Origin: Haloarcula halobia
Lineage (GTDB): Archaea > Halobacteriota > Halobacteria > Halobacteriales > Haloarculaceae
NCBI RefSeq assembly: GCF_029338255.1
Contig: NZ_CP119787.1
Coordinates: forward strand, 2,929,631-2,993,630
Length of the DNA: 64,000 nucleotides
Reading direction: 5' to 3'
The notes beneath the pieces are model-generated. The model searched no databases and was not told the origin of the DNA. It saw only the letters and a program-made list of their open reading frames with translations. Position numbers and translations under genes: made by a program. Positions 34,381 through 43,365 of this stretch are shown in pieces; the first letter of the stretch is position 1, and each line of letters opens with the position of its first letter.

Positions 34381-34992
34381 ATGAACTACGACGACGCGCT
34401 CGAGAGAGCCTACGACGTACTGCCAGACCAGCCCAGGGAGAGCGGCGAACGCCTCAAGATTCCCGACCCGGAGGGACAGACCGACGGCGCCTTCACACGC
34501 CTGACGAACCTCGGGGCCATCGCCGACGCCCTCTCGCGTGACCCCCAGCACCTCCATCGCAGCATCCAGCGCGAGTTCGGGACCAACGGCCAGTTCGACG
34601 GCCGCGAGGCCCGCTACAACGGGTCGTTCGACACCGCGGACTTCCAGGCGGCCGTCGACGCCTACGTCGCCGAGTACGTCACCTGCTCGGAGTGTGGGCT
34701 CCCCGACACCGTCCTCAAGACCGAGGACGGGGTGGACATGCTGCGCTGTCAGGCCTGTGGGGCCTTCCGCCCGGTCTCGAAGGGCGCGAGCAAGCAACAA
34801 CAGCAGGACCGCCCGACGCTCGAGGAGGGCGAGACCTACGAGGTCAAGATTACCGGCACCGGCCGCGAGGGCGACGGCGTCGCAGAGAAGGGCAAGTACA
34901 CCATCTTCGTCTCCGGCGCCCAGGAGGGACAGGTCGTCAACGCCTACATCGAGAGCATCAGCGGGACGCTCGCGTTCGGTCGCGTCCAGTAG
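34381..34992 (+). CDS. eif2b: Translation initiation factor aIF2 subunit beta with TRAM domain
   Basis: A 203-residue protein. The central domain includes RLTNLGAIADALSRDPQHL, and a C4 zinc ribbon is present (CSECGLPDTV and LRCQACG). A C-terminal extension, EGETYEVKITGTGREGDGVA to the end, is a TRAM RNA-binding domain, a fusion seen in haloarchaea. aIF2 delivers initiator tRNA to the small ribosomal subunit; the alpha and gamma subunits are not in this window. A T-rich terminator follows. Confidence 0.93.
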   Translation: MNYDDALERAYDVLPDQPRESGERLKIPDPEGQTDGAFTRLTNLGAIADALSRDPQHLHRSIQREFGTNGQFDGREARYNGSFDTADFQAAVDAYVAEYVTCSECGLPDTVLKTEDGVDMLRCQACGAFRPVSKGASKQQQQDRPTLEEGETYEVKITGTGREGDGVAEKGKYTIFVSGAQEGQVVNAYIESISGTLAFGRVQ

Positions 34993-35010
34993 ACCGTTCC
35001 GGTCGGCGGG

Positions 35011-35016
35011 TTTTTT
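35011..35016 (+). terminator. Oligo-T terminator after aIF2-beta
   Basis: TTTTTT following a GC-rich stretch, 19 bases after the stop codon, the usual archaeal terminator type. Confidence 0.55.
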
Positions 35017-35056
35017 CGACCGAAAGCACTTACCGGAGCCACGTCGAGCGCCTGCC

Positions 35057-35470
35057 ATGGGTCGGGATAGCAGCGGGACGGGCCTGTCCGTCGTCGCGGC
35101 GCTAGCGCTGGGGCTCGGTGCCGTCCACGTGTTCACCGGGACGGTCGAAACACTGGCGGCGACCGGGACGGCGCCGCTCGTCCTCGCGGTCGGGCGGGCA
35201 CTGCTGGGACTGTTGCTGCTCCCGGCAGGCGTCGGGGTCGCACTCCGGCGGACCTGGGGGCGCTGGGTCGGCGTCACCGCGTTCGTCGGCATCGCCGTCC
35301 TCCAGATACTGCCGCTCCTGGCTGGTTCGACGCTCGCCGTCCCCCTGGCGGGCACCTTCCTCGCGACCGGTGCCTCGCTGTATCTCCTGCTGGCCGGCGA
35401 GGCGTTCGGGGCCGACGACGACGGCCGGGCGCTGACCGAGGACACGAACCCCCACGAGTTCGTCCGGTGA
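35057..35470 (+). CDS. Small four-helix membrane protein
   Basis: A 137-residue hypothetical protein with hydrophobic segments at about residues 9-27, 38-58, 71-86 and 94-113 and a polar acidic C-terminus (EDTNPHEFVR). No motif identified. ATG at 35057 with a TATA-like CACTTACC about 30 bases upstream. Confidence 0.65.
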   Translation: MGRDSSGTGLSVVAALALGLGAVHVFTGTVETLAATGTAPLVLAVGRALLGLLLLPAGVGVALRRTWGRWVGVTAFVGIAVLQILPLLAGSTLAVPLAGTFLATGASLYLLLAGEAFGADDDGRALTEDTNPHEFVR

Positions 35471-35678
35471 CCGGGACCGTCGCCGGCCTCACGCCCAGAG
35501 GTCGGTCACGCTGGCTGCGACTGTGCAGGCCTGTGCTCGCTCTGCGAACGACTGCATACAGTCGATAGTGACCGGTCCGACCGATGAACCTGTACCCCAA
35601 GTACTGTGGGGAACGAAACGATTTACTCGCCGCCGAGTATCAATAACTTTACATATATTCCGCCCCTCGGTACAGGCG

Positions 35679-35807
35679 ATGCCCGAGATAACCGTATCAG
35701 ACGGTCTGTACCGCCAACTCGAAGCGGCCTCGCTGGGGAAGTCCCAGGAGGAGACGCTGTGGGCGATGGTGTACCAGTTCAACCGGCGGAACAGTCCGAG
35801 CGAGTGA
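35679..35807 (+). CDS. 42-residue CopG-like microprotein
   Basis: MPEITVSDGLYRQLEAASLG followed by KSQEETLWAMVYQF. A short strand and two helices match the ribbon-helix-helix type of small haloarchaeal proteins and resemble the antitoxins seen elsewhere in this window, but no toxin gene is next to it. An AT-rich stretch (TTTACATATATT, 35647-35658) upstream is a good promoter with about 22-30 base spacing. Confidence 0.62.
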   Translation: MPEITVSDGLYRQLEAASLGKSQEETLWAMVYQFNRRNSPSE

Positions 35808-35887
35808 CGACGGCACCGCAGTCGTTCTCTCCGGCGACGCTCCCGGGCGCCAGGTCCGTCCGGTGCGCCGAGTGGTCGCCGACGCCC

Positions 35888-37415
35888 TCACTCGACTAAC
35901 CGTCGCGCGGCGGTCGATATCTCATCGACGGTCGCCGCCTGCTGCTGGTTCGCGGCGGCGATGGACTCGACTTCGGCCGTGACGGTGTCGGACTGGTCGA
36001 CGAGTTCGTCGAGCATGCTGGCGACTTCCTCCGCGGAGGCTGCCTGGTCGTCGGTGGCCTCAGCGACCTCGCGGATGCCCTGGGCCGTCTCCTGGACGGC
36101 CTCCGTGATGTCGTCCAGCAGCGCCATCGCGTCCTCGACACGGGCGACCCCCCGCTCTATCCGGTCGGTCGTCTCGCCCAGGCTGGAGACCGTCTCGTCG
36201 GTGTCGGCCTCGATAGCGGCGACCAGCGCCTCGATCTCCTGGGCGCGTTCCTGTGACTCGCCGGCGAGTGACTTCACTTCGTCCGCGACGACGGCGAACC
36301 CGCTGCCGGCCTCCCCGGCGCGGGCGGCCTCGATGGAGGCGTTCAGCGCCAGGATGTTCGTCTGCTCGGCGATGTCGTTGATGACCTCGACGACGGAGTC
36401 GATCTCCCCGACCCGCGTCTGGAGGCCGTCGACGTCCGCGGCCACCTCGTCGACCGCCTCGCCGACGTCGTCCATGACGCGCATCGCCTCGTCGGCCGCG
36501 GCCTGTCCGTCGTCGGCCAGCGAGCGGGCCCGGTCGCTGTTGCCCTCGACCTCCGATGCGCTCGCTGCGACCTCCTCGACCGTCGCGCTCATCGACGAGA
36601 CCTCGGTGGCGATGGTGTCGATGCGCTCGGACTGGTCCTCGGTCAGTTCGGCGATCTCCTGTGAACTGGTCGCGACGTCGTCGGCCGACCGGCGGAGCTC
36701 GTCGATGGGGCGCTGGAGGTCCTCCTCGACCTCGGCGGCCAGCCGCTCGCGCTCTTGGACCTGTTCGGACAGCTTCTGGCTGTAGGAGTGGATGTAGGTG
36801 TCCGCGACCACCTGCATGTCGAGGTTGATGATGCGCAGCACCGACAGCAGCTCCGCCCGGAACGCCGTGACGTGCTCCTCGACGACGGCCGCGACGTCGT
36901 CCGCTCCCGACGCGTCGCTCCCGGTGGTCTCGGCCAGGCCGCCGGTGAGGGCGTCGGCGAGGCGGTCGGTGAGCAACGGCAGGACGAGGTCGTAGTAGAC
37001 GCCGTACTGGCCGACGTAGTGTTTCATCGGCATCTCGAGCATGTCGTGGAGCTTGCCGATGCGGGCGCGGTCCCGGAAGTACGACTCGTCGTAGATGCCT
37101 GCCGCGAGGGTCGCGAAGTAGGCCTGCTGGGTCTCCTTCAGCGCGTCCACGCCCTTCGGCGACCGTTCGATGACCTCGACGGTGTCCGGGTACTGCGTGA
37201 GGTTGTCGTAGAAGGCGTCGGCGATTTCCCCGGTGTTTGCTTCGAAGAGCGGGCGCAGGTCCGCGAGACGCGCCGCGTCGGCCTCGTCGAAACCGATGAA
37301 CTCCTTCCGCCAGGCGATCTCGTCTGCGTCCAGGTCGATGTCGGCGAGCAGTGAATCGACGTCCAGTTGGGGGTTCAGTCCCCCCCCGTCCGAACATCTC
37401 GGCGTAGGCTGTCAT
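35888..37415 (-). pseudogene. HemAT-like globin-coupled aerotaxis transducer, frameshifted near the N-terminus
   Basis: The main frame encodes a globin sensor with the likely heme histidine in RARIGKLHDMLEM and a methyl-accepting signalling domain whose hairpin tip includes DIAEQTNILALNASIEAARA. Its own frame is closed upstream at a stop and has no good start, while the adjoining frame from the ATG at 37415 gives MTAYAEMFGRGG. The two meet at a run of eight C (37380-37387), where removing one base restores LNPQLDVDSLLADIDLDADE, like HemAT N-termini. It would sense oxygen and signal CheA. No che genes are near. Confidence 0.78.
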
Positions 37416-37521
37416 ACACTCGAGTCGCCAGTCCCTGCGATAATCTTTCCGGCTGTATATCAACCGCTGAGAGCCAGCCGTGGGCCCGACGGGCTATCAC
37501 GGCCCCGCCCCACGGACGCGG

Positions 37522-38268
37522 TCAGGGTTCGACCTCTTCGATAACCGCCGGGGAGTCGTTGCCGGGGCTGTTGACCGCCGTCGAGACGGGGTAGGTGCGC
37601 ATCGGACCGTCGTAGGGGTCCAGCAGCTGGGCCGCCTCGTCGACCGACCCGTGGAGCCAGGTCCCCTCCTCGTCCGGGTCCAGGACGACGGCCATCCGGT
37701 GGTGCAGGTCGGCGACCGTCTCGTTTGGCTCGGTAGTGACGATGGTGAACGTCTCCACGACGTCGTCCTGGCCGCCATCCGCGCCGCTCCCGCCGAACTC
37801 GCCCAGGCCGGTCTGGCGGCGTGGCGGTTCCCACCGCTCGTAGAGCCCGGCCATCGCGAACAGCGCGTCGTCGGGGAGACAGACGCGGTAGGGCTGTTTC
37901 CCGCCGTCGTCTCGCGGCGTCGTCGCTCCCCCGTCGGCGGAACGTGGTTCCGCCCGCTCGACCCACTCGTAGAAGCCGTCGGCGGGGACCAGACAGCGCC
38001 GGGACTCGTAGGCGTCGGCGAACGACCGCTTTCGCGAGAGGGTCTCCGCGCGAGCGTTGATGTAGCCGTGGGACGAACGGTCCTCGGCCCACGACGGGAC
38101 GAGACCCCACGCCATGCGCTGGATGGTGTCGTCGGCTTCGCTGGCGACGACGGGCAGCGACTGGCTCGGTGCCGCGTTGTACCGGGGTTCGAAGTCGAAG
38201 TCGAACGTGGCGTCGAACCGCGCCTCGACGTCGGCGGGCGGGGCGAAGAGGCTGTAGCGGCCACACAT
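37522..38268 (-). CDS. SOS-response-associated peptidase family protein (YedK/HMCES)
   Basis: A 248-residue protein beginning MCGRYSLF, where Cys2 is the residue that crosslinks to abasic sites after methionine removal. Other family motifs: RYNAAPSQ, MAWGLVPSW, INARAET, RCLVPADGFYEWVE and HHRMAVVL, the last holding the catalytic histidine. Family proteins shield abasic sites in single-stranded DNA. The start at 38268 places the cysteine second, which decides it. An approximately 40-residue acidic insertion (ADGGATTPRDDGGK) is seen after FYEW. Confidence 0.9.
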   Translation of the reverse strand: MCGRYSLFAPPADVEARFDATFDFDFEPRYNAAPSQSLPVVASEADDTIQRMAWGLVPSWAEDRSSHGYINARAETLSRKRSFADAYESRRCLVPADGFYEWVERAEPRSADGGATTPRDDGGKQPYRVCLPDDALFAMAGLYERWEPPRRQTGLGEFGGSGADGGQDDVVETFTIVTTEPNETVADLHHRMAVVLDPDEEGTWLHGSVDEAAQLLDPYDGPMRTYPVSTAVNSPGNDSPAVIEEVEP

Positions 38269-38348
38269 AGGCGAGGAGAGTGGCGCGAGGAGCAAAAACC
38301 CACGCCGTGGACCAACAGTTTTTGCGCGTCCGGGTCGACCTTCCAGCC

Positions 38349-39233
38349 ATGGAGACCCGCCCACTCGGTGCGACCGAACACGAGAGCACCGTCATGACCT
38401 TCGGCACCATCGCCCTGAACTGGCTCGAGCAAGAGGGGGCCAACCAGATGGTCGAGCACGTGCTGGACTACGGCGTCAACCACTTCGACGTCGCGCCGAC
38501 CTACGGCGACGCGGAGCTGAAACTCGGCCCGAAGCTTCGCCAGTACCGCGACGACGTCTTCCTGGGCTGTAAGACCCAGGAGCGCGACTACGACGGCGCC
38601 CGTCGGAAGCTGGACCTGTCGCTCAACCGCATGGGCATCGAGAAGATCGACCTCTACCAGGTCCACGGCCTCGAGTACGAGTCGGAACTCGAGGAGATCA
38701 CCGCCGAGGACGGCGCCCTGGCGGCCTTCCGCGACGCCAAGGAGGAGGGGCTCGTCGACCACATCGGCCTGACGAGCCACGGCGACCCGGACCTCATCAA
38801 GGCGGCCATCGAGCGCATCGACGACCTGGAGACGGTGATGTTCCCGCTGAACCCCGTCGTCGCCGCGAAGGACGACGCCGAACACGATTACGAGGGCGTG
38901 CTCGAACTCGCCGAGGCGAACGACGTCGGCACGCTCGGCATCAAGGCCTTCGCGAAGGGGCCGTGGCCCCCCGAGTCCGAGCGCTACGAGGAGGACCGAC
39001 CGTTCGCGAACTGGTACGAACCGGTCGCGCGGCCCGACGAGATACGCGAGCGCTTCGACTTCGCGGCCGCCAGGGGCCTGACCAGCGTGGTCTCGCCGGG
39101 CGACCCGAAGCTGGTCTCGATGGTGCTCGACGCCGCCGACCGCTCCGACGGGATGGACGAGGCCACCCAGCGGTCCGTCGTGGAGGCGGCCCGCCACGAC
39201 GACAGCCCCGTGCCCGAGCAACTCCACCACTGA
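38349..39233 (+). CDS. Aldo/keto reductase family protein
   Basis: A 294-residue TIM-barrel oxidoreductase. The N-terminal strand is METRPLGATEHESTVMTFGT; catalytic positions include Asp in HFDVAPTYGDAE (Asp, Tyr), Lys in GCKTQERD and His in YQVHGLEYE. NADPH-binding sequence is in TSVVSPGDPKLV. It belongs to the group that reduces aldehydes and ketones; the haloarchaeal substrate is unknown. ATG at 38349. The methyltransferase gene begins four bases after its stop. Confidence 0.86.
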   Translation: METRPLGATEHESTVMTFGTIALNWLEQEGANQMVEHVLDYGVNHFDVAPTYGDAELKLGPKLRQYRDDVFLGCKTQERDYDGARRKLDLSLNRMGIEKIDLYQVHGLEYESELEEITAEDGALAAFRDAKEEGLVDHIGLTSHGDPDLIKAAIERIDDLETVMFPLNPVVAAKDDAEHDYEGVLELAEANDVGTLGIKAFAKGPWPPESERYEEDRPFANWYEPVARPDEIRERFDFAAARGLTSVVSPGDPKLVSMVLDAADRSDGMDEATQRSVVEAARHDDSPVPEQLHH

Positions 39234-39236
39234 CCC

Positions 39237-39971
39237 GTGCCCGGGGTGACACCGGGGATCGGCGTCCCCGAGACGGTCAGGGCCGCACTCGCCGACCGGC
39301 CGGTCCAGGGCCGCGTCTGCCTGGAGGCCGGGGCTGGCGTCGGCAACGCGACGGCCGGCCTGCTCGAGGCGGGCGCACGCCGCGTCTACGCCGTCACCGA
39401 CGCCGCCGACCACGCGGCGGCCGTCCGGCGGCGCTGCGGCGAGGACGACCGGCTCGAGGTCATCCGGGCCGACCTCCGGGCGACGCCGCTCCGCCCGGAT
39501 TCGGTGGATCTGGTCACCGCACACGGGCTCTGTAATCTCCTCGGCCCCGCCGCGCTGGAGGCTGTCGCAGCGGAACTCGCGCGGGTCGCCGCGCCCGGGA
39601 GTCACCTCGTCGTCGACGACTACGCCCCCCTCCCCGACGACGCGGCGGTGCGGCGCCTCTTTGCCGTCGAGAACGCCGCGAGCGAGCTCGCCGACGGCCG
39701 ACCGGCGCTGACCTTCTACCCGCCGGCGTTGCTCAGGCGTGTCTTCGGAGGGCACGGCTGGACGTTCGACCGGGAGCGGACGCTGCTGGACCCGGTCCCC
39801 TGGACCGAGAGCCACCTGTCGGCCCACGCCCGAACGGCCAGCGAGGCGGCGGGCCGGTTGCGGGAAGAACTGGCGACCCCGCTCGAACGGGAGGCCGAGC
39901 GCGTCGCCGCGGACGTCGGCGCGGCGTCCGCCGGGCGGATGTACAGCCTCGCGTTCGGGCGGGCCGAGTAG
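39237..39971 (+). CDS. Class I SAM-dependent methyltransferase
   Basis: A 244-residue protein. The SAM motif is CLEAGAGVGNATAGLLEAGA at about 28-47 and motif II-IV are RVYAVTDAAD and LVTAHGLCNLLG, typical of class I methyltransferases. The substrate is unknown. GTG start at 39237, four bases after the aldo/keto reductase stop, suggesting cotranscription. Confidence 0.78.
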   Translation: MPGVTPGIGVPETVRAALADRPVQGRVCLEAGAGVGNATAGLLEAGARRVYAVTDAADHAAAVRRRCGEDDRLEVIRADLRATPLRPDSVDLVTAHGLCNLLGPAALEAVAAELARVAAPGSHLVVDDYAPLPDDAAVRRLFAVENAASELADGRPALTFYPPALLRRVFGGHGWTFDRERTLLDPVPWTESHLSAHARTASEAAGRLREELATPLEREAERVAADVGAASAGRMYSLAFGRAE

Positions 39972-40006
39972 CCGGGCGACCCCGGCAGAGCGGGTCCGCC
40001 CGCGAG

Positions 40007-40015
40007 TTTAAATTA
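40007..40015 (+). promoter_or_regulatory. TATA box for hypothetical gene at 40045
   Basis: TTTAAATTA, 30-38 bases before the ATG. Confidence 0.55.
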
Positions 40016-40044
40016 CATGGCGCCGTAGCGTGGCACACAGCCCC

Positions 40045-40431
40045 ATGACGTCGGAGCCGTCCTTCTCGATTCCGCGACGCCCGGAGCGGCGCTTCCCCCA
40101 CGGGAGCGGCGTCGAGTACGAGGGCGGCACGACGTTCGAGCTCGTCCCGAACAGCGAGCAGTCCACGGCTGCCCTCGCCGCCGTCGTCGCCGACATCCTC
40201 GCCGACGGGCCGTACCGCTACGGCGACTTCCACGACCTGCCGATGCCGCTGTGGCTGGTCCGCGACGAGGAGACGACAGACGTGTTCCGGGTCTCCGTGC
40301 GCGACGGCACCGTCCGGCTGCACGTGCTTCCCACGACGGAATCAGACGGCCTCAGGCGGTTCTACGACCGCCTTCACGCTATCGACGCGGGAGTCTCCTG
40401 GACCGTCGACCGGTCGGTCCAGGATACCTGA
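40045..40431 (+). CDS. Haloarchaeal hypothetical protein
   Basis: A 128-residue soluble protein of unknown function: FSIPRRPERRFPHGSGVEYE at the start, LPMPLWLVRDEETTDVFRVS in the middle and LRRFYDRLHAIDAGVSWTVD at the end. Its stop codon TGA is formed by the first bases of a MITE-like repeat, so the original C-terminus may be altered by the insertion. It follows a strong promoter and stands alone. Confidence 0.7.
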   Translation: MTSEPSFSIPRRPERRFPHGSGVEYEGGTTFELVPNSEQSTAALAAVVADILADGPYRYGDFHDLPMPLWLVRDEETTDVFRVSVRDGTVRLHVLPTTESDGLRRFYDRLHAIDAGVSWTVDRSVQDT

Positions 40432-40515
40432 TAGTGACTGCTGTGAGTCATTTCGGTACCAACCGCACGACTACGTGCGGTCGTACCGGTAAACAGTCAC
40501 AGCAATCACTATGAG
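40428..40515. mobile_element. MITE-like 88-bp palindromic element, copy 1
   Basis: Terminal inverted repeats CTGATAGTGACTGCTGTGA and, at the other end, TCACAGCAATCACTATGAG. The centre has the perfect hairpin CCGCACG-ACTA-CGTGCGG. It matches 79 of 88 bases of the reverse complement of copy 2 at 44617-44704. No transposase is inside. Confidence 0.75.
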
Positions 40516-40582
40516 TCGTCGTGGCCCTGCGGTTTCGCCCGGCGCCCAAACCGTCTTACCCTGGAGACGCCTCACTGTGGGT

Positions 40583-41824
40583 ATGACAGTCTCACGCGAG
40601 GTCGAGCTCCAGGGTCACATCATCGACTCCGGGACGATGGGTGCCTGTTTCGGCATCGTCATGGACCTCGGCGGCTCTTTCTCCGTCGAAGCGTTCGACA
40701 TCGGCCGCCACAAGGACGAGGAGTCCTACGCGCGACTGCTCGTCGAGGCCGAGGACGCGGCGACGCTCCAGACCATCGTCCACGAACTCCACCAGCACGG
40801 GGCCAACCCCGCGGACCCCAAGGACGTGCAACTCGAATCCGCGCCGGCCGACCAGGTCGTGCCCGAGGGCTTCTACTCGACGACCAACCACCCGACGTTC
40901 GTCCGCTACGAGGGCGAGTGGCTCGCGGTCGAACACATGGAGATGGACTGTGCGGTCGTCGTCGAGGACGGCGACGGGAGGCCGCGCGCGTACACGACGG
41001 TCCTCAACGCCGTCGAAGCGGGGGACCGCATCGTCACCGGCGAGACGGGCATCAGGGTCGAACCGCCGTCGCGGCCCCGGGATTCCAGCGGGGCGTTCGG
41101 GTTCATGCGCGGCGGCGTCTCCTCGGAGCGTCCCTCGGAGACGACCATCGAGAACATCGCGACGGCCATCAGGGAGACCAAGCGTGACGGCGGCACGGTT
41201 CTGGCCGTCTGCGGGCCGGCGGTCATCCACACGGGCGCCCGCGAGGACCTCGCCCGGCTGGTCCGCGAGGGGTACGTCGACATGCTCTCGGCCGGCAACG
41301 GCTTCGCCGTCCACGACATCGAACGGGACCTCTATGGCACCTCGCTGGGTATGGACACCGAGAGCCTCGACCACCCTCGCCACGGCCACAAGCACCACAT
41401 CTACGCCATCAGCGAGGTCATCCGCGAGGGCTCTATCGCGGCCGCCGTCGAATCGGGCACCATCGAGTCCGGCGTGATGTACGAGTGTATCGAAAACGAC
41501 CGCCCGTTCGTCCTCGCGGGGTCGATCCGCGACGACGGTCCGCTGCCCGACACGATCACCGACGCCGTCGAGGCCCAGAACGCCATCCGCGAGCAGGCCC
41601 ACGAGGCCGACATGGTGCTGATGCTCTCGACGCTGCTGCACTCGGTCGCCGTGGGCAACTGCCTGCCCTCGACGACCCGGGTCATCTGTGTCGACATCAA
41701 CCCCGCGACGGTCACGCAGTTGCTCGACCGCGGGAGCGCCCAGGCCGTGGGGATGGTCACCGACATCGGCACGTTCGTCCCGATGCTGGCGGACAAACTC
41801 ATCGAGCGCGGCGCCACACCGTAA
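40583..41824 (+). CDS. TIGR00300 family protein (LOR/SDH region; ornithine cyclodeaminase-type in some archaea)
   Basis: A 413-residue protein with the LOR/SDH N-terminal domain (REVELQGHIIDSGTMGACFG) and a C-terminal Rossmann-like part (VLAVCGPAVIHTGA, MVLMLSTLLHSVAVGN, VICVDINPATVTQL). I recognise it as COG1915/TIGR00300. Some archaeal relatives have been described as ornithine cyclodeaminases converting ornithine to proline, but that activity is inferred, not visible. The ATG at 40583 is 67 bases after the MITE-like copy 1. Confidence 0.78.
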   Translation: MTVSREVELQGHIIDSGTMGACFGIVMDLGGSFSVEAFDIGRHKDEESYARLLVEAEDAATLQTIVHELHQHGANPADPKDVQLESAPADQVVPEGFYSTTNHPTFVRYEGEWLAVEHMEMDCAVVVEDGDGRPRAYTTVLNAVEAGDRIVTGETGIRVEPPSRPRDSSGAFGFMRGGVSSERPSETTIENIATAIRETKRDGGTVLAVCGPAVIHTGAREDLARLVREGYVDMLSAGNGFAVHDIERDLYGTSLGMDTESLDHPRHGHKHHIYAISEVIREGSIAAAVESGTIESGVMYECIENDRPFVLAGSIRDDGPLPDTITDAVEAQNAIREQAHEADMVLMLSTLLHSVAVGNCLPSTTRVICVDINPATVTQLLDRGSAQAVGMVTDIGTFVPMLADKLIERGATP

Positions 41825-41931
41825 AACTCCTCGACTGCGCCCCTCCGGCCGGTCGACCGGCAGGCCGGTCGACGTGTGAAAAATGGTGGGGTAACCGGGA
41901 CGTTAAGAGGGTGGACCGTCTCGGTCCAGGC

Positions 41932-42324
41932 ATGACCCGGAACATCCTCACGGAGGACCTCGCCGACAGCATCGTCACGACGGCCCGGACGGCCACCGGG
42001 GACTCGCTGCGCTCTGTGACGTACTTCACCCGGGCGAACTTCGAGCAGCTCTACCTGCGGGAGGACCTCGAACGCGACGCCGACTTGAACGAGTTCGTCG
42101 GCCACGAGTGGCAGGGCTACAAGCAGACCAAGAACGCCTACCAGGACTCCGAGCTCGGCGAGTACGAGTTCACCGTGCGGGCCTTCGAGAACGGCTATCT
42201 GCTCCGGGTGACAACGGAACGCCAGGGCGTGCTCATCACCACGGACGGCCTCTCGATGAGTTCCTACGAGGAGATCGCCGAGGCGGTCCAGCGCCTGCTC
42301 CGCGAGGAGTCCGGCAAGGAGTAG
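41932..42324 (+). CDS. Conserved haloarchaeal hypothetical protein
   Basis: A 130-residue acidic soluble protein: LTEDLADSIVTTARTATGDS, LRSVTYFTRANFEQLYLRED and EEIAEAVQRLLREESGKE. This composition and layout is common among haloarchaeal proteins of unknown function. It is convergent with the exchanger gene with no gap between the stops. The stretch before it holds the inverted repeat CCGGTCGACCGG, possibly a terminator of the preceding gene. Confidence 0.68.
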   Translation: MTRNILTEDLADSIVTTARTATGDSLRSVTYFTRANFEQLYLREDLERDADLNEFVGHEWQGYKQTKNAYQDSELGEYEFTVRAFENGYLLRVTTERQGVLITTDGLSMSSYEEIAEAVQRLLREESGKE

Positions 42325-43242
42325 TCACAGCAGGTTCAGCGCCCAGTTGGCGGCGTTGAGCGCGACCAGTATCCCACCCTCCAGGCGCGTGAGCGTCTCG
42401 TCGGTGTAGAACAGCACCGCCACCAGCACCACCGTCCCGAGCAGCCACGCCGTCGACTCGACGCCGACGGCCTCGACGGGCAGCGGTTGGACTATCGCCG
42501 CCAGGCCGAGCACGCCCAGGACGTTGAACAGCGAACTCCCGACGAGGTTGCCGGCCGAGAGCCCCATCCGGCCCTGTCTGGCCGCCGCCAGGGAAGTGGC
42601 GAACTCCGGGAGGGACGTGCCAGCGGCGACGACGGTGAGCCCGATGACCCACTGCGAGACGCCGACGGCCTGAGCGATGTCCACCGCCGAGATGACGAGC
42701 AGGTGGCCGCCGCCGACGACCAGCGCCAGGCCACCGACCAGGCGGCCGCCGTCGAGCCACCCGAACGACCCGTCCGGCGGCGCCGTGACGCGTTCGCTCC
42801 CGAGGCGCACGAGCACGACGAGATAGCCCACCAGCATCGCAAAGAGGAGCGCGCCCTCCGGGCGGCTCAGGCGGCCGTCGGCGACGAGCGCGAGCAGGAG
42901 CCCCGTCGCGACGATGAGCAAGAGCGCGTCCCGGCGGACGAGCGTCCGGGAGGTGGCCAGCGCCTGGACGAGCGCGACGCCGCCGAGGATGAACCCGAGA
43001 TTGAGGAGGTTGGACCCGACGACGTTGGCGACGGAGATGTCCGGGCGGCCGGCGAACGCGGCGTCCAAGGTGACCGCGAACTCGGGGGCGGAGGTCCCGA
43101 AGGCGACGACAGTGAGCCCGATGATCAGGCCCGGGACGCCGAGGCGTTTCGCGACGCGCGCGGCGCCCGTGACGAACTGGTCGGCACCGAACCACAGCGC
43201 CACGACGGCCACGGCGACAAAGAGGACGTCGAACAGGACCAT
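42325..43242 (-). CDS. Sodium/calcium exchanger family protein
   Basis: A 305-residue membrane protein with two homologous halves of about five helices. Both alpha repeats are clear: VVAFGTSAPEFAV with NVVGSNLLNLGF in the first and VVAAGTSLPEFATS with NLVGSSLFNVLG in the second, the ion-binding core of the CaCA superfamily. It probably exchanges Na+ or H+ for Ca2+. ATG at 43242; a GTG three codons earlier is possible. Confidence 0.9.
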   Translation of the reverse strand: MVLFDVLFVAVAVVALWFGADQFVTGAARVAKRLGVPGLIIGLTVVAFGTSAPEFAVTLDAAFAGRPDISVANVVGSNLLNLGFILGGVALVQALATSRTLVRRDALLLIVATGLLLALVADGRLSRPEGALLFAMLVGYLVVLVRLGSERVTAPPDGSFGWLDGGRLVGGLALVVGGGHLLVISAVDIAQAVGVSQWVIGLTVVAAGTSLPEFATSLAAARQGRMGLSAGNLVGSSLFNVLGVLGLAAIVQPLPVEAVGVESTAWLLGTVVLVAVLFYTDETLTRLEGGILVALNAANWALNLL

Positions 43243-43365
43243 CAGCGACACCTCGGCACGGACTGGGACGGGTTCCGACGGGGCGACACGTGCTGGCCTA
43301 CCGCCAGCAAGCCCCTAACTGTTGTGCCCCACCAGAGTTATGCCACGCCCGGCGAATCCACGGAC

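Noticed and set aside
42487-43365. Upstream extension of the NurA frame
   Set aside because: It lies wholly antisense to the Na/Ca exchanger gene; the ATG at 43366 gives a typical NurA.
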